A stretch of DNA of 54,897 nucleotides from Aplysia californica (taxonomy: Eukaryota > Mollusca > Gastropoda > Aplysiida > Aplysiidae). Both the position numbers and the translations under genes were made by a program. The notes below the pieces were generated by a model. That model ran no database searches, was not told the origin of the DNA, and saw only the letters and a list, made by a program, of their open reading frames with translations. The stretch covers positions 608,535-663,431 of the forward strand of contig NW_004797628.1 in NCBI RefSeq assembly GCF_000002075.1, in the 5' to 3' direction. Shown one piece after another: positions 1 to 9,821 of this stretch. Positions within the stretch are counted from its first letter, which is position 1. Every line of letters begins with the position of its first letter.

Positions 1-48
<48 letters not shown>
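1..48. repeat. (GA)n microsatellite
   Basis: An almost pure GA dinucleotide run opens the window. Its true left boundary lies outside. Confidence 0.95.
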
Positions 49-51
<3 letters not shown>

Positions 52-650
52 AAATTATACACATGATGATTCCAAAGAACATGTAGCCTATATAAAATAT
101 ATCACAAATGACAAGATAGTGATGTCAAAACTTAATTCAGATCATTCAAACTCAAAGTGAAATACATGTATACATGTATGCACTGGTGCCAACGATTAAC
201 TTAAGCATAACATTTATTAAAAGCCAACAAAAAAACACACCCTGAGCCAAATAATATAATACATGAACTTCATTTCCCAAATCAGGAGACAAAAACTTTT
301 CTACTCTGATTACTCAGAAATTAAAAGATCTTGAAAACCTCAGGAGGATGGAAGGCTGGGGGCAAGAAATGTAGTTAACCCTTTTCAATTACAGTTGTTT
401 GATCCTGGTATGAATTTTAAAAATTTCAATAAGGTTTTCTTTATCACTGGAAAGAGCAAATGAGAGTGTGTATACTTAAAAAACATCAGTAGCTGTACAC
501 AACCTGAACCAATTTCTCGAGATAACTAAAGTATGATACTGTTCAGGAACCTCTATCCTTTACCTGAGTATCTTCAAAATCGCAACGTGAATGTCTGAAA
601 GCAATGGGCCTTATTAAGTAGGAAATATCTATTTTTACTGCCTCTCATTG
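49..650. other. AT-rich intergenic sequence, nothing recognised
   Basis: No convincing coding frame, RNA gene or terminal repeat is seen between the GA run and the Ty3/gypsy fossil. It could contain decayed parts of that element, but I cannot show this. Confidence 0.5.
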
Positions 651-654
651 TTGA

Positions 655-1755
655 GTGTATTCTAAGAGTATTGAAAATGGGCTGATTAAAAAGAGGAGAA
701 AAATTCCTTGTACCAAAGTCAATAGGAGAGGAGATCATAAAGAGAAGACTGCATGCAGCTCACCTAGCAACAGAGAGCATGCTGAGAAGGGCAAGCCGAC
801 TGTTTTCAGGCCAGGCATAACTGCTGAAATAAAACAAATGGCTGACAGTTGTCAGCAGAGCAAGCCAAGAAACCAGAGAGAAATACTGGTACAACACAGT
901 AGTGGACGAGCACCATGGGAAAAGCTTGGATCTGATATTTTTAAAATAAAAGGTTCACAGTATCTAGTTCTGGTAGACTATTTTCCAATTTCCTTGAGGC
1001 CGACTATTTGCCAACATCGACATCTGAAACGGAAATCACCAAAAAGAAATCACATTTTGCTACATATGGAGTGCCAAAAATGCCTGTCACTGACTGTGGA
1101 TCACAGTATACAGCTTCCACTTTCATACAGTTCACACAACACTGGAGTATCACTCATGTACGATCATCTCCGGGCCATCACCAAGCCAATGGAAAGGCTG
1201 AATCGGCAGTAAAAATAATAAAAACCAGGATGAAACGTTGTGTGCTTGATTACGAAGATCAATACGAAGCACTTTTAGAACTTAGAAACACCCCAAGACA
1301 AGACTGGACAGTTCCAACCCAGATGATGTTTCAGACAGAAATAAGAACGCTCTTGCCTCAAATGAAAAAGTAAAATTATGTTCCAGACAATGACATGAAA
1401 AGATTAATAGCTCGCAAGATGAAAGTCAAGAGACTATTTGACAGAAAGGCCAGAGATATGAATCCCCTGCAAAAGAGTCAGACTGTTTATTACCCAACTC
1501 CTGATAAACCCGGTTGGAACGCAGGTAAAATCAAAGAAAAGATCGACATCAGATCCTATAAAATGGAAGGGGAAGCTGGAGGCACCTTCATCAAGAATAG
1601 GGTGCATTTGAGACCAAAATAAATACCTTTTCACGAAAGGAAGGATGAACCTGACGACAACGTCATGCAGACCCCAGCAAAAGGTCCTGCAGTAAACGAT
1701 CACAGCTTGCGAAGACGACACAGCACCACTGTTGATCCGCCTGATTGAAAAGTTT
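655..1755 (+). mobile_element. Ty3/gypsy LTR-retrotransposon pol fossil (integrase region)
   Basis: Translations here resemble the end of a Ty3/gypsy pol gene: the integrase core region followed by a basic C-terminal segment of the kind found after it. Recognisable stretches are PWEKLGSDIF, TDCGSQYTASTF and GHHQANGKAES. The piece is broken, with several interruptions, and only the 3' part of pol is seen. No long terminal repeats, gag, protease or reverse transcriptase were found around it. It looks old and inactive. The family assignment is fairly secure; the exact lineage is not. Confidence 0.8.
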
Positions 1756-2766
1756 CAGCTCTTCACGGGTCGAGCTGATGCAGTCAGACTGTTGATTCTG
1801 TTGAATCTACCACAAGTCAACAACTAACCACTTCACGACCCACAAGCTCGAAACAAACCTGACTCCTCATCCAAATCATAGCAATGTGCAAAACAAACAC
1901 TACTCAACCAGAAGTGGCTGCAGTGTCAAACTCAACCCAAAGTATACATACGGTTGAGATGATAGATTACACCAAAATTAGATCCATGGCCTGTTTTAAT
2001 AAAGATTGTGATACATACATTTTTGTTAGCATGCAACATGCAGTCTATAACAGCATCAAAACAAAGCAGTACTGTCTACACAACTGAGCATTAGCCACTA
2101 TGCATAACACTTGTCCACCATCAGAATAGTAGAGCTCTGTTTAGAAATCAAAATTTAAATGACAAAGTTCCATACTCATCACTGCTGAGAACTGACCAGC
2201 AGATGACCTGACCAAGTCAAAAGAACTTATCGAAAAAGATATTTTTGAAAAGACAAGGAACAGAAAATTTCGATTTGTGTTATTAGAAAATTAATGTTAG
2301 TGGACAATCATGACAGTCCATTCTAGTAGAAATCAGACACGAAGTGGAGGGATTGCTGTTTGATTTAAAAGGTTTACAGTTTGATTTAAATCAGTATTAA
2401 TTTCTTGGGAATGGGATTCAGGAGCTAGAACGCTTTCTATTTTGTGTCTGTAAAGCTCAAATAATATTAGTAGTAGAATTACTTATTATTATTTAACTTG
2501 CCAATGAAGAGTGTTTCTTATAAAGGGTTTTAAGCATCTACACAGAGCACACAAGAAAATTATGAATGGCATTACATGCCTGGATAACTGCAGAGAATAA
2601 GAAATAGGGTAGGTCTACACTGTAAAAGATTTAAGTTTGAAAGGTAAAAAGAAATGAGAACAAAACTAAATGAAACATTCCGCAGAAAAATGTGCATACA
2701 CACCAAACTTATATTTAGAAACACACATAAACACATGAACACAACATGACAATAATTATGAAGGAT
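1756..2766. other. AT-rich intergenic sequence between LTR fossil and D123 gene
   Basis: No gene is recognised. This stretch should include the 3' UTR of the minus-strand D123 gene, but I see no clear AATAAA on that strand close to the stop codon. AAT repeats occur around 2478-2495. Confidence 0.45.
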
Positions 2767-2972
2767 CTAATTTTCTGATTTGCATGCATTGATCAGGTCT
2801 TTCATTCCAGCTGGAAGCATGCTTTTCGCACCTGGTCTAGGCTTTTCAGTGACCCTGAAAACCAAATCCTGATGGGAACCTTCGAGCAACTGTTTCTCAC
2901 GTTCCCAGCTGAACAATGCTGAATCTGTTGTAGGCAGAAATGGGTTGATTTCAATAACCCATATCTTTGAAC
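2767..2972 (-). CDS. D123-domain gene, terminal coding exon
   Basis: This 206-bp exon starts after a pyrimidine-rich tract and CAG. It encodes the acidic metal-binding strand (IWVIEINPF) and the C-terminal tail, ending in TAG at 2767-2769. Confidence 0.85.
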
Positions 2973-4474
2973 CTGACAGAAAAAACAAGGAAAGAGATCA
3001 GTACAGAACAAAGTAAAAAACATTAATTTATACTTACAAACTTAAAAGTTCTGTCTCGCTTTCTTTCTCTCTCTCTTTCTCTGTCCGTCTGTCCGTCCGT
3101 CCGTCTGTCTGTCTCTCTCTCATTTAAATATCTGGAAAAAAAATGTCTGCATGAAGTGTACTAAGAACCCTTCTCACCAAAAAAACCTCTTTCTTCACAT
3201 ACACATGTACACACACACACACACATACACACAAACAGAGCACACATGGGTGAGCGTGCGCACATGGCACACATAATTTCAAACACATAAAAACATTATT
3301 TTTAAAACCCATATAAAAATAAATAAATAAATTTGTGTTTTTTAAAGTTCAGTCACACTATGTAAAAAGAAAGTTTTTAACCATATAAGGTGATCCACAT
3401 TTAAATCTTGTAACAAATAGAAGTTGTTCGACCACTGCTGAACTTTGGCCAGCCAAGTCTGCCACATATATATGCTGTTTATCAAGAACAAAATCTTTTC
3501 CATAGCACTGTTACTTAAAATTTTGTTGGCCTACATTATTTTAACAATTCTGACAAAATAAGACGAGACCAACCTTCTCCGCAAACTGCAAAGTCAATGA
3601 TAAAACTGTGCAAAAATCCCTGCAACTTCTCTGCAATTTCTTGTTCATAGAATCTGTGAATTAGGTCACAGTAATATTGCTGATTCTCTTTGAGCCTCTT
3701 GGAGTAATACAAAAAGTTGTATTGTGAAATTGCAGTCATTCTTCTGTTTGAGACAAAAGCTCTGAATTCCATGTCAACATCTATCTCCACAAACTTTCTA
3801 ATGACCCAATTTTCTCTGAACCGATCAGGGACTGCGAGGGCTAACAAAAGGTCCTGATATGTACGTTCGCTTCTAAAACAAGCATCCAAGGCTTCATCAG
3901 CCGTTGACATGCGTAACGCTTCAAAACAAGCTTTAAGTAAACACTTAATCTGAGTATTTTCCAGAAAACGTTCTTCTTTCTGTTCTTTCTCGAGGTAGTG
4001 TTTATACAAGCTTTTGAATCTGTCTTGAGCTAGAGGAGCATCTTTTGGACTGCGACTTGACAGTTTTATGAACACAAACTTTGCTTCTTCTTTTCTTGTA
4101 AAAGAATCTATCGCTGTTTGCAATCTACATGATATATCTTCTACTTTCACAAGTTCCTCCGCACTTAAATTTTCTTTCCAAGAAATTGTTGATATTCCAG
4201 AAGGATCAAGATTGGCAAAAAGCCTTCGATAAACATTCACAAACATATTAGCTTCATCTATAGTGATAGGAACAAATTCACTTGGGAATGTGAAGTCTTT
4301 CAAATATTGAAGCCATTCTTCCATATTAGCATCCAAAACACTTTCCTGATACGCATTTATTTCATCTTGATGCAGAAATCCCCCTGTTTTGGGGCTTGAG
4401 TAATCTCTTGTGAGTTCCCCCGTACTTTTGAGTTTGACAGATTGTAACTGCTCTGCTAAAGTCTTTTCAGTCAT
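2767..4474 (-). CDS. D123/CDC123-domain protein (ATP-grasp-like), 2 exons, 368 aa
   Basis: The two exons are 4474-3574 and 2972-2767. The donor GAGAAG|GTTGGT and acceptor CTGTCAG|GTTC join in phase 1. The protein matches the D123 family. Visible motifs in order are FIKLSSRSPKDA (residues 135-146, at the place of the SAPRDA motif of CDC123), EFRAFV (236-241), IIDF (292-295) and WVIEINPF (305-312, equivalent to human VWLIDFNPF), followed by TDSALFSWE. Known CDC123 is an ATP-grasp-like chaperone that helps assemble translation factor eIF2 in the cytosol. Human CDC123 is 336 aa. The first ~130 residues here do not resemble its N-terminus, so this is probably a divergent D123 paralogue, and its own role is unproven. 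The start is the first ATG of the open frame. The family is secure; one-to-one orthology is not. Confidence 0.85.
2973..3573 (-). other. Intron of the D123-domain gene, with simple repeats
   Basis: The intron is 601 bp. It holds a TCTG/TCTC-rich run (about 3056-3120) and an AC-rich run (about 3207-3235). Open frames over these runs are low-complexity artefacts. Confidence 0.8.
3574..4474 (-). CDS. D123-domain gene, coding exon 1
   Basis: This 901-bp exon encodes residues 1-300 and the first base of codon 301. It carries most of the ATP-grasp-like fold, including FIKLSSRSPKDA and EFRAFV. The frame stays open past the donor to 3536, but homology stops exactly at the GT. Confidence 0.85.
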
Positions 4475-6190
4475 CGTGAAAGGAGGTACAGACAGAGCCT
4501 TTAAGTTTAGCTCTTTCCAAAGCTATGATTGTTGACGTCTTAGCATAGAGCCTAATAATAATGTAAGTCCACTGGAAAAGCGGTGACACAAGGCGCATTA
4601 CCTCTCCTCTCCATAACACGGTTGAGGACAAATTCGAAATTACAGCACAGATGGAAACAAAATGAACCAATACGAGTAAACTTTAAAATATATATAGATA
4701 TATATATATAAAATATGCAATAATGTATGACGGCGGAGATCTTTTAGGTCTCAAGAAAAATGATCTATGAAGAAGTTAAAACTTGCGAATACTTTCTTCG
4801 ACTATTTGTAAATTGCTTTTTTAAAAAGTAATCAGTACAGTATCTCGAGAATTGTTCGATTATTGTGTTGCTGAAATAGCCCAGGCAATGGTATAGGCCT
4901 AGGCCTAGGCTGTGCAGAGCTATTTACTATCTTTGGCTATATTGGCGTTGAGAATACGATACCAATGCCAATAAATAGCCGATTCAAGTTGTGCCGTATC
5001 GATGTCAGTATAATATTATTATCTTTGATGCGAATGAAAACAATGATGAATGAATAAGTTTCTAATTTTGGGGTTGGTGTTGGTGGTGGTGTTGGTCCGA
5101 CCAGGACCGAGCGGTCCGAAGGGTCCTGGTTTTTCACGTTAGGCTAGGTCTTGGACGCAGAATTCTATGGTCTTGGATGATACGAAACGTTTGCGTTTCT
5201 TTAAATAAATTCTCCCCTTAGTTTAAAAGCCTCTACGACGTTTGAAGCCTACTGAAATCAAGGTGCACGTTAAGCCAGTCTCAAGGGGCCTATTATACTC
5301 CGGTCCTTTCTCTGGAGTCAATAAATATCCCATCATATTATTATAATATTATCAAAACCTCACGGGTTTTGTCCAGAAATTAATATGATGAAACACGAAC
5401 GGTGCTTGAGAAGCCCAAAGAAAATGTTAGAAGAGTAACAGCCAATTTAGGGGTCTAGATCTAATGGTAAAACTACAATTATAATGGAATAATAGATTGT
5501 TCAAAGTGTGAACGAAGTGTAAGAAACAAAAGTTGGGGAAATCTTAAAGTACCACAACTACAATATTGTTTATAAATTTTCTTTTAAAAATAAGTTCTCA
5601 CATAATAATTTATTACATGAAGGGTTAGATTTTCTATACGGCCTATGTTGACCAATATAATCTTAACTTTCCAGTGCATAATCTGTTTTTAGTTTGTTTT
5701 TGGTTTTTTTAATTAATTTGTTTTGTTGTTGCTGTAGTTGTTGTTGCTTGTTTTTACCGCTTATCGAATGATAAGTCACCGAGGTAGCCTGACAAAGCAC
5801 AGTACATAAGCATTGAATTCTCGAAATGTGGAAATTTTGGTAGAACTTGAACGTGACAGACCTAATAAAATCTGGGAAGCTTACTTTTTTTTTTTCTTTT
5901 TTTTTGGCGTTCTGTCAGGAATTGCCACTTTGGGTTTTTTTCGGCCAAATTCGTTCGAAAAGTTATTGCGTTGTGTAATAGTGGTAATAGGGAATCATCG
6001 ACTTTTCTTTTGTCATTTCCGGTAAATTCTTGCAATAACCCCTCGTTCTATTGCTATTAACAAGCCCACAATTCGTGTGATATTCCTCGAAGCAGAATAG
6101 AAAATCTGTCTAACGGCTAGTGGGCCTTTTTTCATCAATAAATGAGACGTGTACAATAATAGTATGCTCCAAAACGAGAATTGTTTGCCT
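4475..6190. other. Intergenic region upstream of the D123-domain gene
   Basis: This probably holds the promoter and 5' UTR of the minus-strand D123 gene, but no motif decides it. Present are a TA-rich run near 4688-4712, a short GGCCTA repeat near 4895-4910, and a GTTGTTGCTG-type run near 5720-5755. No other gene is recognised. Confidence 0.5.
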
Positions 6191-6195
6191 TCATC

Positions 6196-6228
6196 CACAG
6201 AATTCTACACTTAGTGTAGAATTCTCTG
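6196..6228. repeat. 33-bp near-perfect palindrome, CACAGAATTCTACAC type
   Basis: CACAGAATTCTACAC is followed after 3 bp by GTGTAGAATTCTCTG. The same half-site recurs at 11207-11250 and 15446-15462, so this is a dispersed motif. Confidence 0.8.
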
Positions 6229-6792
6229 CCTTCTTCTGATGAGTTTCAGATAATTGTATAAGTAATCAACTTATAGATCTAGATCTGCAACAGATATTGT
6301 TAATATGGGACCTGTAGCCTTTTCTCAGAGGGATAGCCAATAGAAAACTGAACGCAGTAACTTCAGATATTATGTCCTGCAACGTCTGCTGGGGTGCTGG
6401 GCTTATAATTAATGCAGCTCGGATCAGCCCTACCTGAATTTCTTTACCAAAAGTTACTAAATTCTGCTTGCTAAAATCAAAACACACAATTAATAAAAGT
6501 TATAAAAGGAACGAATATATTCTGAAAAGAGTCACACCAAGTGTACTCATACGAAACGTTGATAGGGCATAATTACGTGATTAGTGATTTGATTTGTCTT
6601 ATTGTACTATTTACCGTGGCTTTATTAGCTCTTGCTGGGGAGAATGTCATTGTATTGTTGTATTCCCACATATAATACTGAATATAATCGAGGTAGTGAC
6701 TTTCGCATGGGATCACATAGGAAAGAAGGAGCAATCAAACCACTCAAAATCAACACTTCGATCCAACCACTCACTCTTAAGTGTAGTTCATA
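6229..6792. other. Intergenic sequence, nothing recognised
   Basis: Short open frames on both strands have no recognisable homology. A TAGATCTAGATCT run, a motif that recurs across the window, lies near 6274. Confidence 0.45.
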
Positions 6793-6882
6793 CTGATGTA
6801 ACACAAAGGCATAACACATACAGCCCCCCACAAGCGTCTGATGTAACACAAAGGCATAAAGAGCAAAGCCCCTCACGAGTTT
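6793..6882. repeat. 45-bp tandem duplication, two units
   Basis: CTGATGTAACACAAAGGCATA occurs at 6793 and 6838, giving a 45-bp period. It creates overlapping spurious frames on both strands. Confidence 0.8.
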
Positions 6883-6888
6883 TTGTAA

Positions 6889-7050
6889 GAGTTTTACGGA
6901 ACTTGCAACACAATTTAATAAGGTTATTTATAAGTGCCGAAGATAAGGTGTTATTCAAGCCTTGGGAGTAACAAACACAAAAAAGGAGGACGATAGATGT
7001 TTGATAGGAAGGAGCAAACCACACCAGAGCATCCCCAACCACCCACAATT
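6889..7050 (-). repeat. Degenerate SINE-like dispersed repeat, reverse copy
   Basis: The reverse complement matches 20222-20375: both contain TCTGGTGTGGTTTGCT, ATCAAACATCTATCGTCC, ACACCT(A/T)ATCTTC and a tail ending in CCGTAAAAC. It is the opposite-strand copy of the element at 20190-20375. Confidence 0.7.
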
Positions 7051-7625
7051 TTTATGTGTGTCCAAAATAATAGGTACGGCCGATTATTATTATCGATTAA
7101 TAATAATAATAAAATAATTTTTTTGCTTATCTTTGTACAGCAACCATTTCCCCCCCACCCATTCTCACTAGACTAACCTGGCAACCACATTTTTGCTTGT
7201 GGACACTTGGACACTGCTGCCAATGCTGGCTGGCTTCGCGTTGCGGTATCTGTCTTCCGGTGTGTTCTGTTCACTAGTGGTGTGCGAGTAAGCGAAAAAT
7301 CTTGGTCGAGTAATGATCGGTTAAATGCAAAATTGTTCGGTTAACCGATGAAATTGACCGAAAAAATTTTCTCGACCAAGAAATCTAGATCGAGCAGGGG
7401 TCAAAAGTCATCGCAGCTGCGCTGTAAGCACGCATTTTTCAGCTGATGTCTGGATCTAAAAATAGCCTAGCTTTTGGTCTTCGTCGCTTCGCGCGGTATA
7501 AAAATAAGAGTCAAATAGATCGAGAAGATGCGTGCAAAGTTAGTTAATTTGTTTAACATGTATTTTGATTGCTCCTTTCGGGAAAATTGAAGAATACTGG
7601 ACCACTCGTATTATTGCGAGAGAAT

Positions 7626-7643
7626 GGGGGGGGGGGGGGGGGG
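7626..7643. repeat. G18 homopolymer inside the hAT element
   Basis: Eighteen consecutive G. It is one of several long G or C tracts in this window. Confidence 0.9.
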
Positions 7644-8756
7644 CGGTTCTAAGCTAGGCCTACCTGTGTGAGAGGGATTAAAAGTGGATAAAAACTGGGG
7701 AAAATCATGAATTCCTAAGGTTGTCGAGACATAGTCAAAAGTTGTCCGAATCCGCTGGTCCGGTAGGCCTATTCTTCAATCTTACTTCCTTTTTTTTGTT
7801 TCTTCGCTCAGTTTCCAGCCCAGATCGAGCATATTTTATTAATAGGTTAGGCTAATTCATTGTGCTGGTATTTATTAAATGTGTTTTTCAAGAAAAGTAA
7901 AGATCTAGGCATAGAAACAAAAATCAGCACAGTAATACAGAATAACAAGTTGCAGATCAAAGTGGAAGCGTTGAAATTAAGTAAAAAGAGGAAAGCATCC
8001 AAATTACTAAGATTGAGAATGTGAACAAGTCTAGATCGGACGAAATATTCTGGCTTAAGAGGTCAGAATGAGAGCAGAGAGAAATGAAGAGGAACTGAAA
8101 TAAAGACTTGGTTTGTATAGATGCCAGTGGGTCACTGGTTTGCATGATATAAATCAGCTGATCGGACAAAGTGAGAACAACAACAACACTAGATCTAGCC
8201 TACAGACGATGCGTTTCAAGGTCATGTAGGGCCAGACGTAGATCTAGTAAGCCTACGATTCTGCTGCTGGCATGTTGGAGGGGCCTGGGTTTACGGGTTT
8301 TAATACGTTTTTATATTGTTGTTGCTGTACTGTCAGTAAATCATTTAGAAAATGGTACCAAAGATGCTTTTGGAAGAGAGCGACCTAGCGCGAAAAGCTC
8401 GCGCATACGCTTATCAACGAAAAGACCCTCATATTAAACCTGGCTAGATCTAAAAATAAAATGTTCCGTTATGAATATTGATAAGTTGACACACTTGTCT
8501 CGCTTTCGTGCTGGTGGCGCGAGACATTTGCCAAGTTGTTGGTTTTCCAGGAGCACAGCCATTTCAATGTCTTTTACCCTCAGTGCAGTTAAAAAACCGC
8601 GACAGTCTAAAAATAAAGAGTGGCTGCTGGGTTTGACATTCAACAAGATTCCCAATTGTGTATCTGATAGTAAATATACTCTTGGGCAGCTATTTCCTAA
8701 TTAGAATATACGACTTTATTCTATTTTGACTAATAATATGACTTTAAAATATGTTT

Positions 8757-9420
8757 GGCATTTGTTTGTCAGCAACAAGTAATTTTAGCGTTTGATTGCT
8801 ATTTGTTCGAACAAATTTCATCATTGCCAGTTTGAGGTTTACCCAGGAGCCAGGAGCACCATTATCCCAAAAGCCTAAACGAACACAAAACCGCGACCGT
8901 CAACAATTGAAAAGGATACTAGCTTTTGTACTGAATAATGAGCTCCCAGTTCTACTATTATATTAAAAATATATCTTACAGAATTATAACTGTTATTTCA
9001 CTCTTTTTAAAGCTAGAAGTTTGCCGTATTTAAAAATGAGGCAAAGATAAATATTACGTTTCGCGTTTGTTTGATAGTGACAATCAGTTTTGGCGTTTGA
9101 TTGATGTTTGTTCGAGTAAGTTTCATATATCTGATTGCCTGTTTGAGTGTTACCCAGGAGCACCATCCTCGGGAAAGCCTAAATGGCGAACACAAAAACA
9201 CAACCGTCAAAAACTGAAAATGATACAGGTTTTTATACTGGATAATTAAAACAGATTCTACTATCATGATAAACATACATTTTATGAAATCGTAAATGCT
9301 TATTGCATTTTGTTAAAAGTTTGAAGTTTGCTGGTTTTCAAAACGATGCAATGACAAAATATGGGTTTCGCGTTTGTTTGATAGCGACAATTAATTTTGG
9401 CGTTTGATTGATGTCTTGCT
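8757..9420. repeat. About 305-bp tandem repeat, ~2.2 units, inside the hAT element
   Basis: Units start at about 8757, 9061 and 9368. Each holds GTTTGTTTGATAG-like sequence, then TTTGGCGTTTGATTG, then TTACCCAGGAGC, GCCTAAA and AACACAAAACC-like blocks. The last unit is partial and runs into the right terminal region. A more decayed fragment may lie near 8500-8620. Confidence 0.8.
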
Positions 9421-9655
9421 CGGTCAAGAAACCATTTTGGTCGATTTACTCGACCAAGAATCTTGCTCGGTTAATCGAAAAATTTGATCGATCAATTGCA
9501 CCACTACTGTTCACTGTTCAGTGTTCTCAGTGTTCAGTGTGGTGTATCACCAAGTCTTGTTCAAGTTCCAAGTCGCGTTTTCTTGACTGAATAAAGTACT
9601 CAGTTCAAGTGCATCGAACAAAGTTGTCAACGTTTGTTTAATGTGTTCTGATAAA

Positions 9656-9821
9656 ATGTCCGGACGTGAGTCGAGAGGGTTAGACGACCCGCCAAACAGT
9701 AGGCTGTTTATACTGTGTCAGAAGGGTACCACTGAGCAAGAATTCCGAGATTCGTTTGACCAGTATGGAACAATTGAAGATATTTGGATCATCAAAGACA
9801 AAAGGACTAATGAAGACAGAG
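9656..9821 (+). CDS. RBM45: RBM45 exon 1: start and first half of RRM1
   Basis: Encodes residues 1-55 plus one base (phase 1). RLFILCQ is RNP2-like, followed by the first helix and IEDIWIIKDKRT. Donor is AG|GTAAG. The frame beyond the donor (to 9859) is intron. Confidence 0.92.

Larger units (their letters stand above)
7275..9506. mobile_element. hAT-type non-autonomous DNA transposon with exact 8-bp TSD
   Basis: The ends are TAGTGGTG and CACCACTA. They are flanked on both sides by the identical 8-bp duplication CTGTTCAC (7267-7274 and 9507-9514). The ends also share a subterminal motif, CTTGGTCGAGTAA, in inverted orientation, plus several GGTTAA/CGACC-type motifs. An 8-bp target duplication and a GTGGTG-type terminus fit the hAT superfamily. 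No transposase domain is recognised in the 2232 bp, so it is probably mobilised in trans. It contains a G18 tract and a tandem repeat next to its right end. It ends about 150 bp before the RBM45 start codon and may lie in or next to that promoter. Confidence 0.85.

Noticed and set aside
3124-3312. Cys/Val-rich minus-strand frame
   Set aside because: Translation of an AC-rich simple repeat in the D123 gene intron.
6594-7048. Overlapping open frames on both strands
   Set aside because: They are produced by a 45-bp tandem duplication and a reverse SINE-like repeat.
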